Positions 28,106 to 38,030 of a DNA stretch of 63,090 nt are shown here, piece after piece. The position numbers and the translations under genes were made by a program. Each line of letters starts with the position of its first letter. Within the stretch, counting starts at the first letter, position 1. The notes beneath the pieces are model-generated. The model did no database searches and was not told the DNA's origin. It worked only from the letters and a program-made list of their open reading frames with translations. This stretch comes from Phyllobacterium trifolii (GTDB taxonomy: Bacteria > Pseudomonadota > Alphaproteobacteria > Rhizobiales > Rhizobiaceae), in assembly GCF_014192095.1 (NCBI RefSeq), contig NZ_JACHXN010000029.1:1-63090 (forward strand), written 5' to 3'.

Positions 28106-28431
28106 GACCAAAACTGAAACAACTTCAAGTTGAGCTACTCCCTACAAGTCGCACCACAAACAATGCTTTGCTTTTCTTCGCAAATACCATTCTAGCGCCG
28201 TCCTGCGCCGCGCTTCTATCACTCAGCAGGGGCGCAGGAATCGGAAGACCACCATCAGAGATTTCGATGTTGCTCTGCAGCGGTTTCTGGGTTAACGAAG
28301 GCCATCCACACGGACCCGGTGAAAATCCGGGTGGCTCTTCTGGCCGCCGATCCGCCAGACAACACAGCAACGCAACCATTTCAAGGACCGAGTTCAGCGC
28401 GGCCCATTGCATTCAACTGTGAAAAATCCCA
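28106..28431. other. Gap upstream of sulP
   Basis: About 325 bases without a supportable gene or a clear regulatory motif. Confidence 0.4.
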
Positions 28432-29919
28432 ATGCCAAATCTTTCCACCTATCGCCTGGAGTGGTTTTCCAACATCCGTGGCGACATCCTCTCCGGCATC
28501 GTTGTCGCACTTGCCCTGATCCCTGAAGCCATCGGCTTTTCCGTTATCGCCGGCGTCGATCCCAAGGTTGGCCTCTACGCATCTTTCGCAATCGCCTGCG
28601 TCGCCGCCCTCACAGGGGGACGGCCCGGCATGATCTCGGCAGCCACTGCTGCGACCGCCGTCGTCATGGTATCCCTCGTCAAGGAGCATGGCCTCCAGTA
28701 CCTCTTCGCCGCGACTATCCTCATGGGCGTCATTCAGATCACGGCTGGCTTTCTCAAGCTCGGCCGCGTAATGCGCTTCGTGTCCCGCTCGGTCATCACG
28801 GGTTTCGTCAATGCGCTGGCGATCCTGATCTTCCTGGCGCAGTTGCCGGAACTCATCAGTGTGCCGTACCAGACCTATTTCATGATCGCGGGCGGTCTTG
28901 CCATCATCTACCTATTCCCTTACGTCACCAAAGCGATCCCCTCGCCTCTGGTGTCTATCGTCGTGCTGACTTTCATCGCCTGGTGGACAGGTATGGAACT
29001 GCGCACCGTCGGTGACCTTGGCGAACTGCCTTCGACCATGCCGTTCCTCATGCTGCCGCATGTGCCTCTGACTTGGGAAACGCTGCAGATCATACTTCCT
29101 TATTCGTTGACGCTGGCGGCCGTCGGCCTGCTTGAATCCCTCCTGACGGCCCAGATTGTCGATGACATGACTGACACGCCCAGCAATAAAAACCAGGAAT
29201 GTATCGGCCAGGGTGCGGGCAATATCGCCTCGGCGCTGATCGGTGGAATGGGCGGCTGCGCCATGATCGGTCAGTCGGTGATCAACGTTACGTCAGGCGG
29301 GCGCGGCCGGCTCTCGACCTTCGTCGCAGGAGCATTCCTTTTGTTCTTGATCGTCGTCCTTAATGACCTTGTGCGGATCATTCCGATGGCTGCGCTCGTC
29401 GCCGTGATGATCATGGTTTCCGTCGGAACATTCTCCTGGCGCTCGATTCTGGAGCTGAAGCGCAACCCGCTTCCTTCATCGTTTGTGATGCTGGCGACCG
29501 TGGTTACTGTGGTTACCACCCATGATCTGGCGAAAGGTGTTATCGTTGGTGTTCTCTTGTCGGGCATCTTCTTCGCTGGAAAGGTCTCCAAGCTCTTCAG
29601 CATCGACAAGCAACGCAACGACACAACCGGTACAGTGAGATATGTCGTCGAGGGCCAGATCTTCTTCGCCTCCGCCGAGAGCTTCGTCGGCGCATTTGAC
29701 TTCTCGAATAACATCCGGAAGGTCCTGATAGACGTGAGCCGTGCTCATCTTTGGGACATCACCGCTGTCGGCGCTCTCGACAAGATCGTGATCAAATTCC
29801 GCCGTGCGGGCGTCGATGTCGAGGTGCTCGGCTTCAACAAGGCGAGTGCCGACATGGTTGACAAGTTCGCCCTTCACGACAAGGCTGAGCGGCAGGCCGC
29901 CGGCGCAGCTTTGCATTGA
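28432..29919 (+). CDS. SulP family anion permease with STAS domain
   Basis: A 495-aa inner-membrane transporter of the SLC26/SulP family, which carries sulfate, bicarbonate or dicarboxylates. The start [20 protein letters not shown] then [20 protein letters not shown] is the family signature; about 12 helices follow to residue ~380, including [20 protein letters not shown] and [20 protein letters not shown]. The C-terminal STAS domain ([20 protein letters not shown] to the end) is complete. The QG-N-S pattern with MGGCAMIGQ is seen in the bicarbonate-transporting branch as well as in sulfate carriers, so the substrate is open. No carbonic anhydrase or cys gene is adjacent. Confidence 0.92.
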   Translation: MPNLSTYRLEWFSNIRGDILSGIVVALALIPEAIGFSVIAGVDPKVGLYASFAIACVAALTGGRPGMISAATAATAVVMVSLVKEHGLQYLFAATILMGVIQITAGFLKLGRVMRFVSRSVITGFVNALAILIFLAQLPELISVPYQTYFMIAGGLAIIYLFPYVTKAIPSPLVSIVVLTFIAWWTGMELRTVGDLGELPSTMPFLMLPHVPLTWETLQIILPYSLTLAAVGLLESLLTAQIVDDMTDTPSNKNQECIGQGAGNIASALIGGMGGCAMIGQSVINVTSGGRGRLSTFVAGAFLLFLIVVLNDLVRIIPMAALVAVMIMVSVGTFSWRSILELKRNPLPSSFVMLATVVTVVTTHDLAKGVIVGVLLSGIFFAGKVSKLFSIDKQRNDTTGTVRYVVEGQIFFASAESFVGAFDFSNNIRKVLIDVSRAHLWDITAVGALDKIVIKFRRAGVDVEVLGFNKASADMVDKFALHDKAERQAAGAALH

Positions 29920-30069
29920 TTTCTGGTGTCGATATCGACCGCGATCGACTCAATACTGACGGTAGCACGGATGCGACCGACGCTCTTGCATTCTGTCGGT
30001 CCTTGTACAGGCTGCCTGACGCTCGGCTGGTATCGGTACATTGTCACTGACCAGAAGGCACTTACCGGC

Positions 30070-30473
30070 GGCCGGCGCTGACGGCGGCGCAAGGCTCCGT
30101 CGTGCTGATGTCAGGCAATTCGGCCGTTTTCCCGAAGGCCGCCTATGCCGCGGTCGGCACGATCAATGCGGCGCTATCAGCGCTTGCCAAGGCCTTCTCC
30201 GATCGGGGCATCAAGGATTGCGTGCAGGTCAATAGCGGGCTCCCCGGGCCTGTCATGACCGGGCGGCGGCGCAACTATCTGGAACAGTGGGCTCCATTGC
30301 ACGACATGACGGTGGAAGAGGCAACCGCCCGGTTTCCGAAGGAAGCCGGTATTGCCCGCTACGGCTAGCCTGAGGCAATTGCCGAGTTGATGGCGTTCAT
30401 CGTCTCGCCGGCTGCACACTGGATGAGTGCGACGACACCGCGCTTGGATGGTGGCGAGGTGAAGTCGGTCTGA
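30070..30473 (+). pseudogene. Short-chain dehydrogenase remnant with in-frame stop
   Basis: The frame from about 30070 reads LTAAQGSVVLMSGNSAVFPK, then AAYAAVGTINAALSALAKAF and VQVNSGLPGPVMTGRRRNYL, the C-terminal half of an SDR oxidoreductase. A TAG at 30366-30368 replaces what is probably a glutamate codon; beyond it the same frame continues PEAIAELMAFIVSPAAHWM to LDGGEVKSV, stop at 30471-30473. The Rossmann half with TGxxxGIG is missing; fragments that may belong to it can be traced back to about 29935 in shifted frames. The gene is dead. It precedes the 3' end of the AraC regulator gene. Confidence 0.8.
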
Positions 30474-30581
30474 CTTAAATGGGAGAGCCGCGCGGGTGCG
30501 CCTGATCTAATCTGATAAGGGCAGCTCGCGAGATCAGTCTGAGGCAAACTGTCGACAAACAGCTGCTAGCGTTCAACACGA

Positions 30582-31550
30582 TCATTTTCGCTCGTGATCT
30601 GCTGCTCGCGACGCCCTACGCCATTGGGCAGGCGTCATGCCCAGATGCTGTTTGAACACGCGCTGAAAAGCGGCCTCTGAGCGGTAGCCTGCGACCTCTG
30701 CGATAGCTGCAGTAGAATCGGTTGTTTTCTTCAGTTCATCGGCCGCCACACTCATGCGGATATCGAGGAGGAGGTCGTTGGCAGATCGGCCGAGATTGCG
30801 CTGAAAATGGCGCGCCAGCGTTGCCCTGGACATATGACAAAGGTCGGCAAGTTTGGGAAGGGTCCATGGATGCGCCGGGTCGAGGAACATCGCAGTAAGC
30901 GCCGGGGCGAGTCTTTGATGACCCCCCAGAGCAGGCAGTCCGGGAGGACCTTCGTCTGATTCGCAGGCCAGCCGCAGTGCGAGCGTAAACAGAGCCGCTG
31001 AGAGCGCATTGAGCATTGCATGACCGCCGAGGCTCTCGATACTTGTCTCCACACGCATGAGCGCTACCAGGCTCGTCAATTGGTGGCGCGTGGCAGTCTG
31101 CTGCAACGTCGGGGAGGACGATATTCCGCGCACGATCAGACGCGAACTTAGATAGGCGCCCAACAGGCGATCATGAGGAGGTGTCAGGATGAACCGTCCG
31201 CACAGCATATCCAATCGTTCGCCAGATCCTGCGTTCTCGCTAATCGTCAGATTAAGGCCGACGCGCTGGGTCGCCGGGATTGGCTGGACGCCGCTACCAT
31301 CATGCAAAAGATGGGGAGCACCGGTCGGAACGAGCAGGATGTCACCTGCCGCAAGGCGCTGCGGCACACCACCATCCGCATCGTTCACAAATGCCACGCC
31401 GCTCAGGACCACATGATAGACGATATCGCCCATGGCACCCTGGCGATAGGCCACCTGCCACGGTGCGCCATAGCGGCAGCGCACTTCCAATCGACCGCTT
31501 ATGGTCATCAATTCTAGAAGACGGCTGAGCCAATCGATTGGCTGTGACAT
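30582..31550 (-). CDS. AraC family regulator with cupin sensor
   Basis: A 322-aa transcription factor. Residues 1-190 form a cupin-type ligand domain (YHVVLSGVAFVNDADGGVPQ, LAAGDILLVPTGAPHLLHDG) of the Cupin_6 class. Two helix-turn-helix motifs follow at ~220-315 (LPKLADLCHMSRATLARHFQ and AIAEVAGYRSEAAFQRVFKQ). It is divergent from the flavin oxidoreductase at 31704 with a 153-bp spacer, the usual arrangement for a regulator and its target, so it probably controls that gene. Such regulators often respond to small aromatic or aldehyde compounds. Confidence 0.9.
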   Translation of the reverse strand: MSQPIDWLSRLLELMTISGRLEVRCRYGAPWQVAYRQGAMGDIVYHVVLSGVAFVNDADGGVPQRLAAGDILLVPTGAPHLLHDGSGVQPIPATQRVGLNLTISENAGSGERLDMLCGRFILTPPHDRLLGAYLSSRLIVRGISSSPTLQQTATRHQLTSLVALMRVETSIESLGGHAMLNALSAALFTLALRLACESDEGPPGLPALGGHQRLAPALTAMFLDPAHPWTLPKLADLCHMSRATLARHFQRNLGRSANDLLLDIRMSVAADELKKTTDSTAAIAEVAGYRSEAAFQRVFKQHLGMTPAQWRRASRAADHERK

Positions 31551-31703
31551 GGGAGGCCTTGAATGAGACGAACGAGCATACGATTGAGATCAATCAACAT
31601 TAACAAACTCACGGTCGGTTCGTAAAGTCATGTCTCAATCAATCGGCCACCCGGCACAAGACGTCGGGGTGCCGCAAGGCAAGTGTAGAACAGGAGTAAC
31701 GTT

Positions 31704-33098
31704 ATGTCTGATACCGAATATTTCGACACGCTGATACTTGGCAGCGGCCAAGGCGGCAAGCTCCTAGCCTGGCATCTCGCACGCTCGGGCCAGCGGGTCG
31801 CGGTCGTGGAACGGCGTTGGGTCGGCGGGGCCTGCCCGGCTGTGGCTTGCCTGCCGAGCAAGAACGAATTGTGGAGCGCGCGTGTCGCCCACATGGTTCA
31901 GCGCGCAGCGGAGTTCGGGACGGTGACCGGGCCGGTTAAAACCGATATGACGAGGGTGCGCGGGCGCAAGCAGGAGATGGTCGATCGTGAGATCGTCTTT
32001 CATCTCGGTGCCTATGAGGAGAGCGGCGCCGAACTGATCATGGGCGAAGGTCGTTTTGTTGCAACAAAGACGATCGAAGTTCAGTTGAATGATGGCGGAA
32101 GTCGCCGACTGTCGGGCGATCATGTCGTGGTAAATGTCGGCAGCCACGCGGCCATCCCCGATATTCCCGGCCTTGAAGCCGCCCGTTCTTTAACTCATAT
32201 CGAGGCCCTGGAGCTCGACTATCTGCCCTCCCATTTGATCGTGCTTGGCGGCGGCTATGTCGGAATCGAGATGGCGCAGGCCTATCGTCGGTTCGGCAGT
32301 CGGGTCACCATTATTGAGCCGGGTGCTCGGCTCATGGGTCGGGAAGATCCCGACGTGGCGGACGAAATGCAGCGCATCCTCGATGCCGAGGGTATCGAGA
32401 TTCTGCTCGACGCTCGGCCTGTGCAGGTGCAGGGGCTGTCCGGCGATGCCGTCACCGTCGCGGTTCGGACCGCAACAGGCGAGCAGGCGGTGGATGGCAG
32501 CGATCTCCTGGTTGCGGTCGGGCGCGTTGCCAACACTGCCGACATCGGCTTAGAGACGACCGGCGTCGAACGCGATGCTCGCGGCTTTATCCAAGTCAAT
32601 GAGCGGCTTGAAACAACGGCGGCTGGCATATGGGCGATCGGCGAATGCGCCGGCAGTCCGCAGTTTACCCATGTTTCGGTCGACGATTTTCGGATTGTCC
32701 GCGACAACATGGCCGGCGGCAATCGTCGGACAGACGACCGGCAGGTTCCTTATGTTATGTTCACCGATCCGCCGCTTGCCCGAGTAGGTCTCAGTGAGGG
32801 CGAGGCCCAACGCCAGGGGATTGAGTTTCGTCTTGCTACCTTGCCGATGAGCAAAGTACTACGGACCGAGGCGACCGACGAGACGCAGGGCTTCATGAAG
32901 GTTCTTGTGGCTGCGGACGATGATCGTATCCTTGGCTTTACCATGATCGGCTCGGAGGCTGGAGAGGTGATGGCGGTGGTGCAGACCGCCATGCTTGCCG
33001 GTCTTGCCTATCATAAGCTGCGCGACGCCGTCATCGTCCACCTGACAATTGCAGAGGGTCTAGGACCGCTGTTTGCAAATGTGCCGCCTGGGTCGTGA
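31704..33098 (+). CDS. FAD-dependent pyridine nucleotide-disulfide oxidoreductase
   Basis: A 464-aa cytosolic flavoenzyme of the mercuric reductase/dihydrolipoamide dehydrogenase class. FAD fold at residues ~8-40 (TLILGSGQGGKLLAWHLARS); redox-active CPAVACLPSK with cysteines five apart near residue 44; NAD(P) fold LIVLGGGYVGIEMAQAYRRF near 175; second FAD motif IWAIGECAG near 312; dimer interface with HLTIAEGL where the catalytic His is retained. The active-site loop is ACPAVACLPSK rather than the usual TCxNxGCxPSK, so it is not a standard lipoamide dehydrogenase. No MerT/MerP or lipoyl enzymes adjoin it. AGGAGT precedes the ATG. Confidence 0.9.
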   Translation: MSDTEYFDTLILGSGQGGKLLAWHLARSGQRVAVVERRWVGGACPAVACLPSKNELWSARVAHMVQRAAEFGTVTGPVKTDMTRVRGRKQEMVDREIVFHLGAYEESGAELIMGEGRFVATKTIEVQLNDGGSRRLSGDHVVVNVGSHAAIPDIPGLEAARSLTHIEALELDYLPSHLIVLGGGYVGIEMAQAYRRFGSRVTIIEPGARLMGREDPDVADEMQRILDAEGIEILLDARPVQVQGLSGDAVTVAVRTATGEQAVDGSDLLVAVGRVANTADIGLETTGVERDARGFIQVNERLETTAAGIWAIGECAGSPQFTHVSVDDFRIVRDNMAGGNRRTDDRQVPYVMFTDPPLARVGLSEGEAQRQGIEFRLATLPMSKVLRTEATDETQGFMKVLVAADDDRILGFTMIGSEAGEVMAVVQTAMLAGLAYHKLRDAVIVHLTIAEGLGPLFANVPPGS

Positions 33099-33497
33099 CG
33101 GCTGAAACAGCAAGTTGCAAACCGCTCGGATATCCGGAAATTGGCCACCAGGTCCGTTCTTTAACATAAAACGGTCCGGCGGAAGCGCGATCGCGTTTTG
33201 GTTAAACGATTTCGAGCCGACGGAAGATTCAGGCCCTGCGGGGTCGATCAACCGATCTCACCCCTGGCGAAATCTATTGAGGTGCAACGAGATGGTAAAG
33301 CAGGCCGAGACGGCGTGATCTACTTCGGGATGAACTGGCGTCGGCGGCGGAACTGATGCAAACCGCAATCACCGCCGCCGCTACGTCAGGCCCTATTTCC
33401 AGCTGGTGTAGTCGGCGGCAACACATACTAACGGTGCTCGATCCTGACCGAACCGCTTCGTCAGCTGAACGCATCCCCATCCGTTGATGGCTCATGG
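33099..33497. other. Gap between two converging genes
   Basis: About 400 bases without a supported gene. A short frame around 33320-33410 (DELASAAELMQTAITA) is helical but too short to call. Confidence 0.35.
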
Positions 33498-34193
33498 TCA
33501 GACCTGAGCGAGGCCGCCATCAACAGGGAGATCGATGCCGGTGATGTAGGAGGACTCGTCCGATGCCAGGAAGTAGGCGCCAGCCGCGAGTTCTTCCGGC
33601 AGGCCGAGACGGCCAAGCGGCGTCATCGACGCAAATGCGCCCTTAGCGGCATCCGAAGCTTCGTCGCTCTCGAATTGGCCACGGATTATTGGTGTCTCCG
33701 TTGCCCCTGGGCTTAGCGTGTTGACCCGAATACCCTTGTCCTTAAGTTCCTGAGCCCAGACGCGCACGAGACCTCGAACAGCGGCCTTGGTGGCTGTGTA
33801 GATACCGTGAGCGGGAATGCCCTTCACGTTGACGATCGAGGAAACGACGACGATCGAGCCTCCGCGGCTCATCAGAGGCAGCGCCTTTTGCACAGTGAAG
33901 ACGACACCCTTGACGTTGATGTCCATGGTCTTGTCGTAATGGGCTTCCGAGAGATCGAAGATCTTGGCGTGCTCGACGAAGCCCGCATTTGCGATCACGA
34001 TATCAACGACGTCTTTTTCCGCCTGGACAGTAGCGTAAAGCCGGTCGAGATCGGCAAGGCTGGTGACGTCGCCTTGTACTGTGGTGACGTTCCTGCCGAT
34101 TTCGGCCTTCGCCTTTTGGAGCTCTGCCTCGCGGCGGCCGGTGAGGAAGACGTAAGCGCCTTCGCGAACAAATCGCTTGGCAGTCGCCAGCTG
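33498..34193 (-). pseudogene. Short-chain dehydrogenase missing its N-terminus
   Basis: The SDR sequence is intact from LATAKRFVREGAYVFLTGRR through the NAG motif (IVIANAGFVEHAKIFDL), the active site IYTATKAAVRGLVRVWAQEL (Y-x3-K) and the standard end GIDLPVDGG. The first ~20 residues with the TGxxxGIG cofactor loop are gone: just before LATAKRF, at about 34190, the sequence changes to an unrelated gene, the LysR piece on the opposite strand. An artificial frame continues upstream to 34379, but those residues are antisense to that piece. Without the cofactor loop the enzyme cannot be active. Confidence 0.85.
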
Positions 34194-34194
34194 G

Positions 34195-34502
34195 TCTACA
34201 GCCAGCTGGAAGACACATGGGCGTTCCGGCGAGAGGAGGAGATGGCCTCTGTGACTGTTCGCGGCCGCGTCAGGCTCAGCGCCGCGGAGGGAATCCGCGC
34301 CGGCGTTCTGGCGGACATGGGCTTGGCGGTGACATCTGACTAGATGTTCGCTCCGGAACTGGCAAGCGGGGCAGTGCAACGGTTGCTGCCGGAGTGGACG
34401 CTTCCAACGATTGATCTTTGGGCCGTCTACCCGTCCGGGCGGTTGGCGAGCGCCAAGGCACGTGCGTTCGCCGACTTCGTGGGAATTATTCTCGCTGAGT
34501 AA
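34195..34502 (+). pseudogene. LysR family regulator, C-terminal fragment
   Basis: The plus-strand frame from about 34191 reads LVYSQLEDTWAFRREEEMAS, VRGRVRLSAAEGIRAGVLAD and MGLAVTSD, then TAG (34341-34343, probably a former tryptophan codon), then MFAPELASGAVQRLLPEWTL and LWAVYPSGRLASAKARAFAD, stop at 34500-34502. This is the last ~100 residues of a LysR substrate-binding domain. The DNA-binding half is missing. It abuts the 5'-truncated SDR gene head to head, so one deletion removed both 5' ends and the shared promoter region. GCCAGCTGG occurs at 34186-34194 and again at 34201-34209, flanking the junction. Confidence 0.82.
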
Positions 34503-34824
34503 TTGGACACAATTGCATCCCGGATAGATCGGAGCGGGCTAGATGTCCGCGGCGGGGGATTGAACGGGTCGGATCAGTCTACTTTCATACCGCGCAGTTT
34601 ATCTACCGCCTTGAAAGGAACCGAACCGTAGAATACCGGACAGGGGAGCGCAGTTCCACTTGAGGCAATATGCGACTATCAGAAGCTCATACCGCCAAAA
34701 GCTGGGTCGCGGACCGCGGGCAACCAGTCTCGGAGCCGAGGCGTCAATAATTGTTGCAACGCATTAATCAAGGTCTTCCTCAAGGCAAAGATGTTTCGGG
34801 CGAGATCGAGCCTCATGATGTCCT
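34503..34824. other. Gap after the LysR fragment
   Basis: About 320 bases. A minus-strand frame (LARNIFALRKTLINALQQLL) could be the tail of another lost gene, but nothing is firm. Confidence 0.35.
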
Positions 34825-36597
34825 TCAATGAAGCGGCCAGAACAGCAGCAATGCCGGCACTGCCGTCAGCACGATGATCACCGAAAGTGGCAAGCCTAAC
34901 CGAGGATAGTCGCTGAACTTGTAGCCGCCCGGCCCCATAACCAGCGTGTTGCACTGGTGGCCGATGGGTGTCAGGAAATCGCAACCGGCGCCAATGGCAA
35001 CGGCCATCAAAAAGGCCTCCGGCTTGAAACCGAGAGTGCTGGCAAAACTGGTCGCAATTGGCGCCATCACCAGCACCGTTGCGGCATTATTTAGGAACGG
35101 GGTGACGGCCATCGCGGCCACCAGGATAAGGGTCAATGCCCCGAAGGGGGGTAGTTGATGTGCTACTTGGGTCAACCAATGTGCGATCAGTTCGGTGCCA
35201 CCGGACGTCCTCAAGGCGTCACTGACAGGTATAAGGGTTGCAAGCATCATCAGTATCGGACCATCGATTGCTGTATAAACCTCCCCAAGCGGAATCGCAC
35301 GAAACAGCACCATAGCAACCGCACCGGCAAAGAAGGCAATCGACACCGGCAGCAGAGCGAACGCTGTCGCTCCGATCGCCGCAAGCAGAATGACGAGGGG
35401 AACAATCCCGCGCCTGACGCTGCCCAGCATGATCGTCCGTTTTGCCAGTGGCAGGCAGCCGAACTCACGCAGCAATGTCGGCAGTACACTGCTCTGCCCC
35501 TGCAGCACGACGACGTCCCCGAACCGGAAGGTGATCTCGCCCAAGCGCTCCTTGATCCTTTCGCCATGCCGGCTGACGGCAAGCAGATTGACGTTGTATC
35601 GATCGAACAGGGCAAGGCGCTGTGCCGACATATCGATCAACGGCGAGCGTTCGCCGATGACCGCTTCAATCGCCTCCGTCTCCGCCGATCGCTCCTTGTC
35701 CGAAGGTGACCGGTCACGCGAAAGTTTCAACTTTCCAGCCGTGACGATGGCGTCTAGCGCATGCGGGTCGCCCTCAAGTACCAGAACGTCGCCTTCCGCC
35801 AGTATGGAATCGGGGAGAGGTGTAACCCGGTGATCAGCGCGCACGATAGACGTTACCATTGCCGCACCTTCGGCCGGCTTTATCAGATCTGTCACCGTTA
35901 TGCCCACGGCTGCCGACCCCTTCGCTACAGCTGCCTCGGAGACGTAATTGCGAATCTCGATCGCCTCGTCCACAGAAACCGTTTCGCGCATCCGCTCCGG
36001 AACCAGCCGGTAAAACAACACCAGATAAATGATCCCGGTGGCAGCAAGTGTTGCACCGACAGGGGTGAAATCGAACATGGAGAAGCTCTGACCAACCATT
36101 TCCGCGCGCACGCGCGAGATCACGATGTTCGGCGAGGTACCGATCTGCGTCATCAGGCCGCCAATAAGGGCACCGAATGCCATGGGCATTAGGAACACGG
36201 AAGCCGACACGTTCGATCGTCGCGCGAACTGGTAGGCAATGGGGATCATGATCGCCAGCGCACCGATATTTTTCACGAACGCCGACAGCACGGTCACAAT
36301 GATCACCAGTATGGCGAGCTGTGCCCTTACGGACGACACCTGTGGCACGAACCGCTGCACCGCCGCTTCCATCAGCCCGGAACGCGCCACTCCGGCACTG
36401 ACAACGAGTGCACTGCCGACGATGATAACAATTTCGTCGCTGAAACCGCTAAACGCCGCCTCAATGGGGACGACTCCAAGTACGACCGCTGCAAGGAGCG
36501 AACACATCGCCACGATATCATAGCGGACCCGGCCCCAAACGAATGCGGCCATCATCAGGCCTATTACCGTGAAAGCCAGGAATTGTTGAGTTGTCAT
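34825..36597 (-). CDS. SLC13-type anion permease with RCK_C domains
   Basis: A 590-aa inner-membrane permease of the DASS/SLC13 family (dicarboxylates, sulfate or similar anions). ATG 36597 with GGAG six bases upstream begins MTTQQFLAFTVIGLMMAAFV, the first helix; the longer open frame to 36813 adds a charged segment without a start signal. Two helical blocks (about residues 1-190 and 400-590) flank a soluble middle with TrkA-C-like domains (ILAEGDVLVLEGDPHALDAI and FGDVVVLQGQSSVLPTLLRE). Family motifs include IGTSPNIVISRV near residue 150 and the mirrored AAMAVTPFLNNAATVLVMAP. Ends with PIGHQCNTLVMGPGGY. Substrate not determinable. Confidence 0.9.
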   Translation of the reverse strand: MTTQQFLAFTVIGLMMAAFVWGRVRYDIVAMCSLLAAVVLGVVPIEAAFSGFSDEIVIIVGSALVVSAGVARSGLMEAAVQRFVPQVSSVRAQLAILVIIVTVLSAFVKNIGALAIMIPIAYQFARRSNVSASVFLMPMAFGALIGGLMTQIGTSPNIVISRVRAEMVGQSFSMFDFTPVGATLAATGIIYLVLFYRLVPERMRETVSVDEAIEIRNYVSEAAVAKGSAAVGITVTDLIKPAEGAAMVTSIVRADHRVTPLPDSILAEGDVLVLEGDPHALDAIVTAGKLKLSRDRSPSDKERSAETEAIEAVIGERSPLIDMSAQRLALFDRYNVNLLAVSRHGERIKERLGEITFRFGDVVVLQGQSSVLPTLLREFGCLPLAKRTIMLGSVRRGIVPLVILLAAIGATAFALLPVSIAFFAGAVAMVLFRAIPLGEVYTAIDGPILMMLATLIPVSDALRTSGGTELIAHWLTQVAHQLPPFGALTLILVAAMAVTPFLNNAATVLVMAPIATSFASTLGFKPEAFLMAVAIGAGCDFLTPIGHQCNTLVMGPGGYKFSDYPRLGLPLSVIIVLTAVPALLLFWPLH

Positions 36598-36914
36598 GAA
36601 GTCTCCGTTTCTCACGCAATTCCGATAAAGCAGGATCGTTCCTTGCTCAATAAGTTTCCATGGCGCACGGATGTCTAAGCCGTAGCAAATGAAAAATCGG
36701 GATGAAGCGAAGTCTTTAGCCGATACCGTGACCCACAGGGTTGATAACCCGGTGTTTGCCAAAATATCCGCTTCAACAGTGACGCCTTCAAAATATCGGA
36801 CGAGCATTTTCAACTACAAGTTCTCTTGACTCTCTTCAACCTCCAGAACGAAACTAGAACGCGAAGCAAGTATTGGCGATTAAATACGGTGGAGGGTCGT
36901 GCTGGGAGGCGGAT

Positions 36915-37637
36915 ATGAACGAAGCTCAGGAACAACTGCCGGTCAGCGACACCACGGCTCGATGGTCAGTCCCGCCGTTTCCAGCCACATCAGCCGAGTA
37001 CATCACGGTATTGGCGCATTATCACCGCGCCGAGATGGGCCGCATGGCAGGGTGGCGCGACAGGATCGACCGCACAACCAACTGGGCCATTACCGGCGTT
37101 GCAGCAATGCTGTCTCTGTCGTTGTCATCGCCGACGTCGCATCACGGCGTGCTCTTGTTCGCCATGGTGCTGGTGCAACTTCTTCTGATCATCGAGGCGC
37201 GACGCTATCGATTCTTCGACGTCTACCGCGGACGAGTACGCCGACTGGAGAAACACTATTTTGCTCAGGTCTTTGAACCCCTGCCGGAGTTGGATAGCGA
37301 CTGGGCGCGCCTGCTCGGCCAAGATTTGCGCAAGCCGCAATTCCTGATCTCCATCCGAGCGGCGATGTCGCGGCGGCTGCGCCGTAATTATTTATGGATG
37401 TTCCTCGTCCTGCTTCTGGCTTGGGTATTGAAAATCTCGACGCCTAAATTGCAGGATGACGGGGTGGCGCTGGATGTTGCGCGATCACTCCATGAGATCG
37501 TCGCAAACGCCGCATTCGGGCCGTTACCGGGCTGGGCCATATTGCTCGGGGTAATTGCATTCTACTGCTGGCTCGCCTACGCCGCCCTGCTCGCCGGCGA
37601 CTCTGACAAGAAGGAGCACGGCGAGGTTCATGTCTGA
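36915..37637 (+). CDS. DUF2270 integral membrane protein
   Basis: A 240-aa protein with GGGAGG six bases before ATG 36915. The conserved start TSAEYITVLAHYHRAEMGRM and WRDRIDRTTNWAITGVAAML identify DUF2270, a family of predicted inner-membrane proteins with two central helices, a cytoplasmic middle (RGRVRRLEKHYFAQVF) and two C-terminal helices. No function is assigned. It is divergent from the SLC13 permease with about 320 bases between the start codons. Confidence 0.8.
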   Translation: MNEAQEQLPVSDTTARWSVPPFPATSAEYITVLAHYHRAEMGRMAGWRDRIDRTTNWAITGVAAMLSLSLSSPTSHHGVLLFAMVLVQLLLIIEARRYRFFDVYRGRVRRLEKHYFAQVFEPLPELDSDWARLLGQDLRKPQFLISIRAAMSRRLRRNYLWMFLVLLLAWVLKISTPKLQDDGVALDVARSLHEIVANAAFGPLPGWAILLGVIAFYCWLAYAALLAGDSDKKEHGEVHV

Positions 37638-38030
37638 TGGGAGAAAGCAGGGCGCAGAATAGCGCACTCGCCCTGCCCACAAAGTACGTCCCGCAACTGC
37701 GCTGCCCGCGTGCGGCACCAAGAGTCGCTGGCCGCAAAATGAGGAATAGTGGCTCGATCCCCTATTTGAGCCGTGTATGGTCAAACCGCAGGTAAAACAT
37801 ACAAACCGGTGCTTTTCGGCCTGTCGATCTAACTTGGGTAGCGGACATAAATGCTGCATCCAGTCGCATCTTTGGTATATGGACAGAGACATCAAACTCG
37901 ACACATGATTTCCGCTCGCCGAAGATTTTATATCATGTGTGCGACCATGAACTCCTAAGGGGAAAACCGCGATTGGAGCCTGATGAGTCGCTCCAGCGCA
38001 GCTATCAAATCTCATCCGTTCTGACCTTGT
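37638..38030. other. Gap between converging genes
   Basis: About 390 bases; no supportable gene and no clear intrinsic terminator. Confidence 0.4.

Noticed and set aside
27563..28111. Minus-strand frame of 182 codons
   Set aside because: Mostly antisense to the small secreted protein gene, whose paralog alignment confirms the plus-strand frame.
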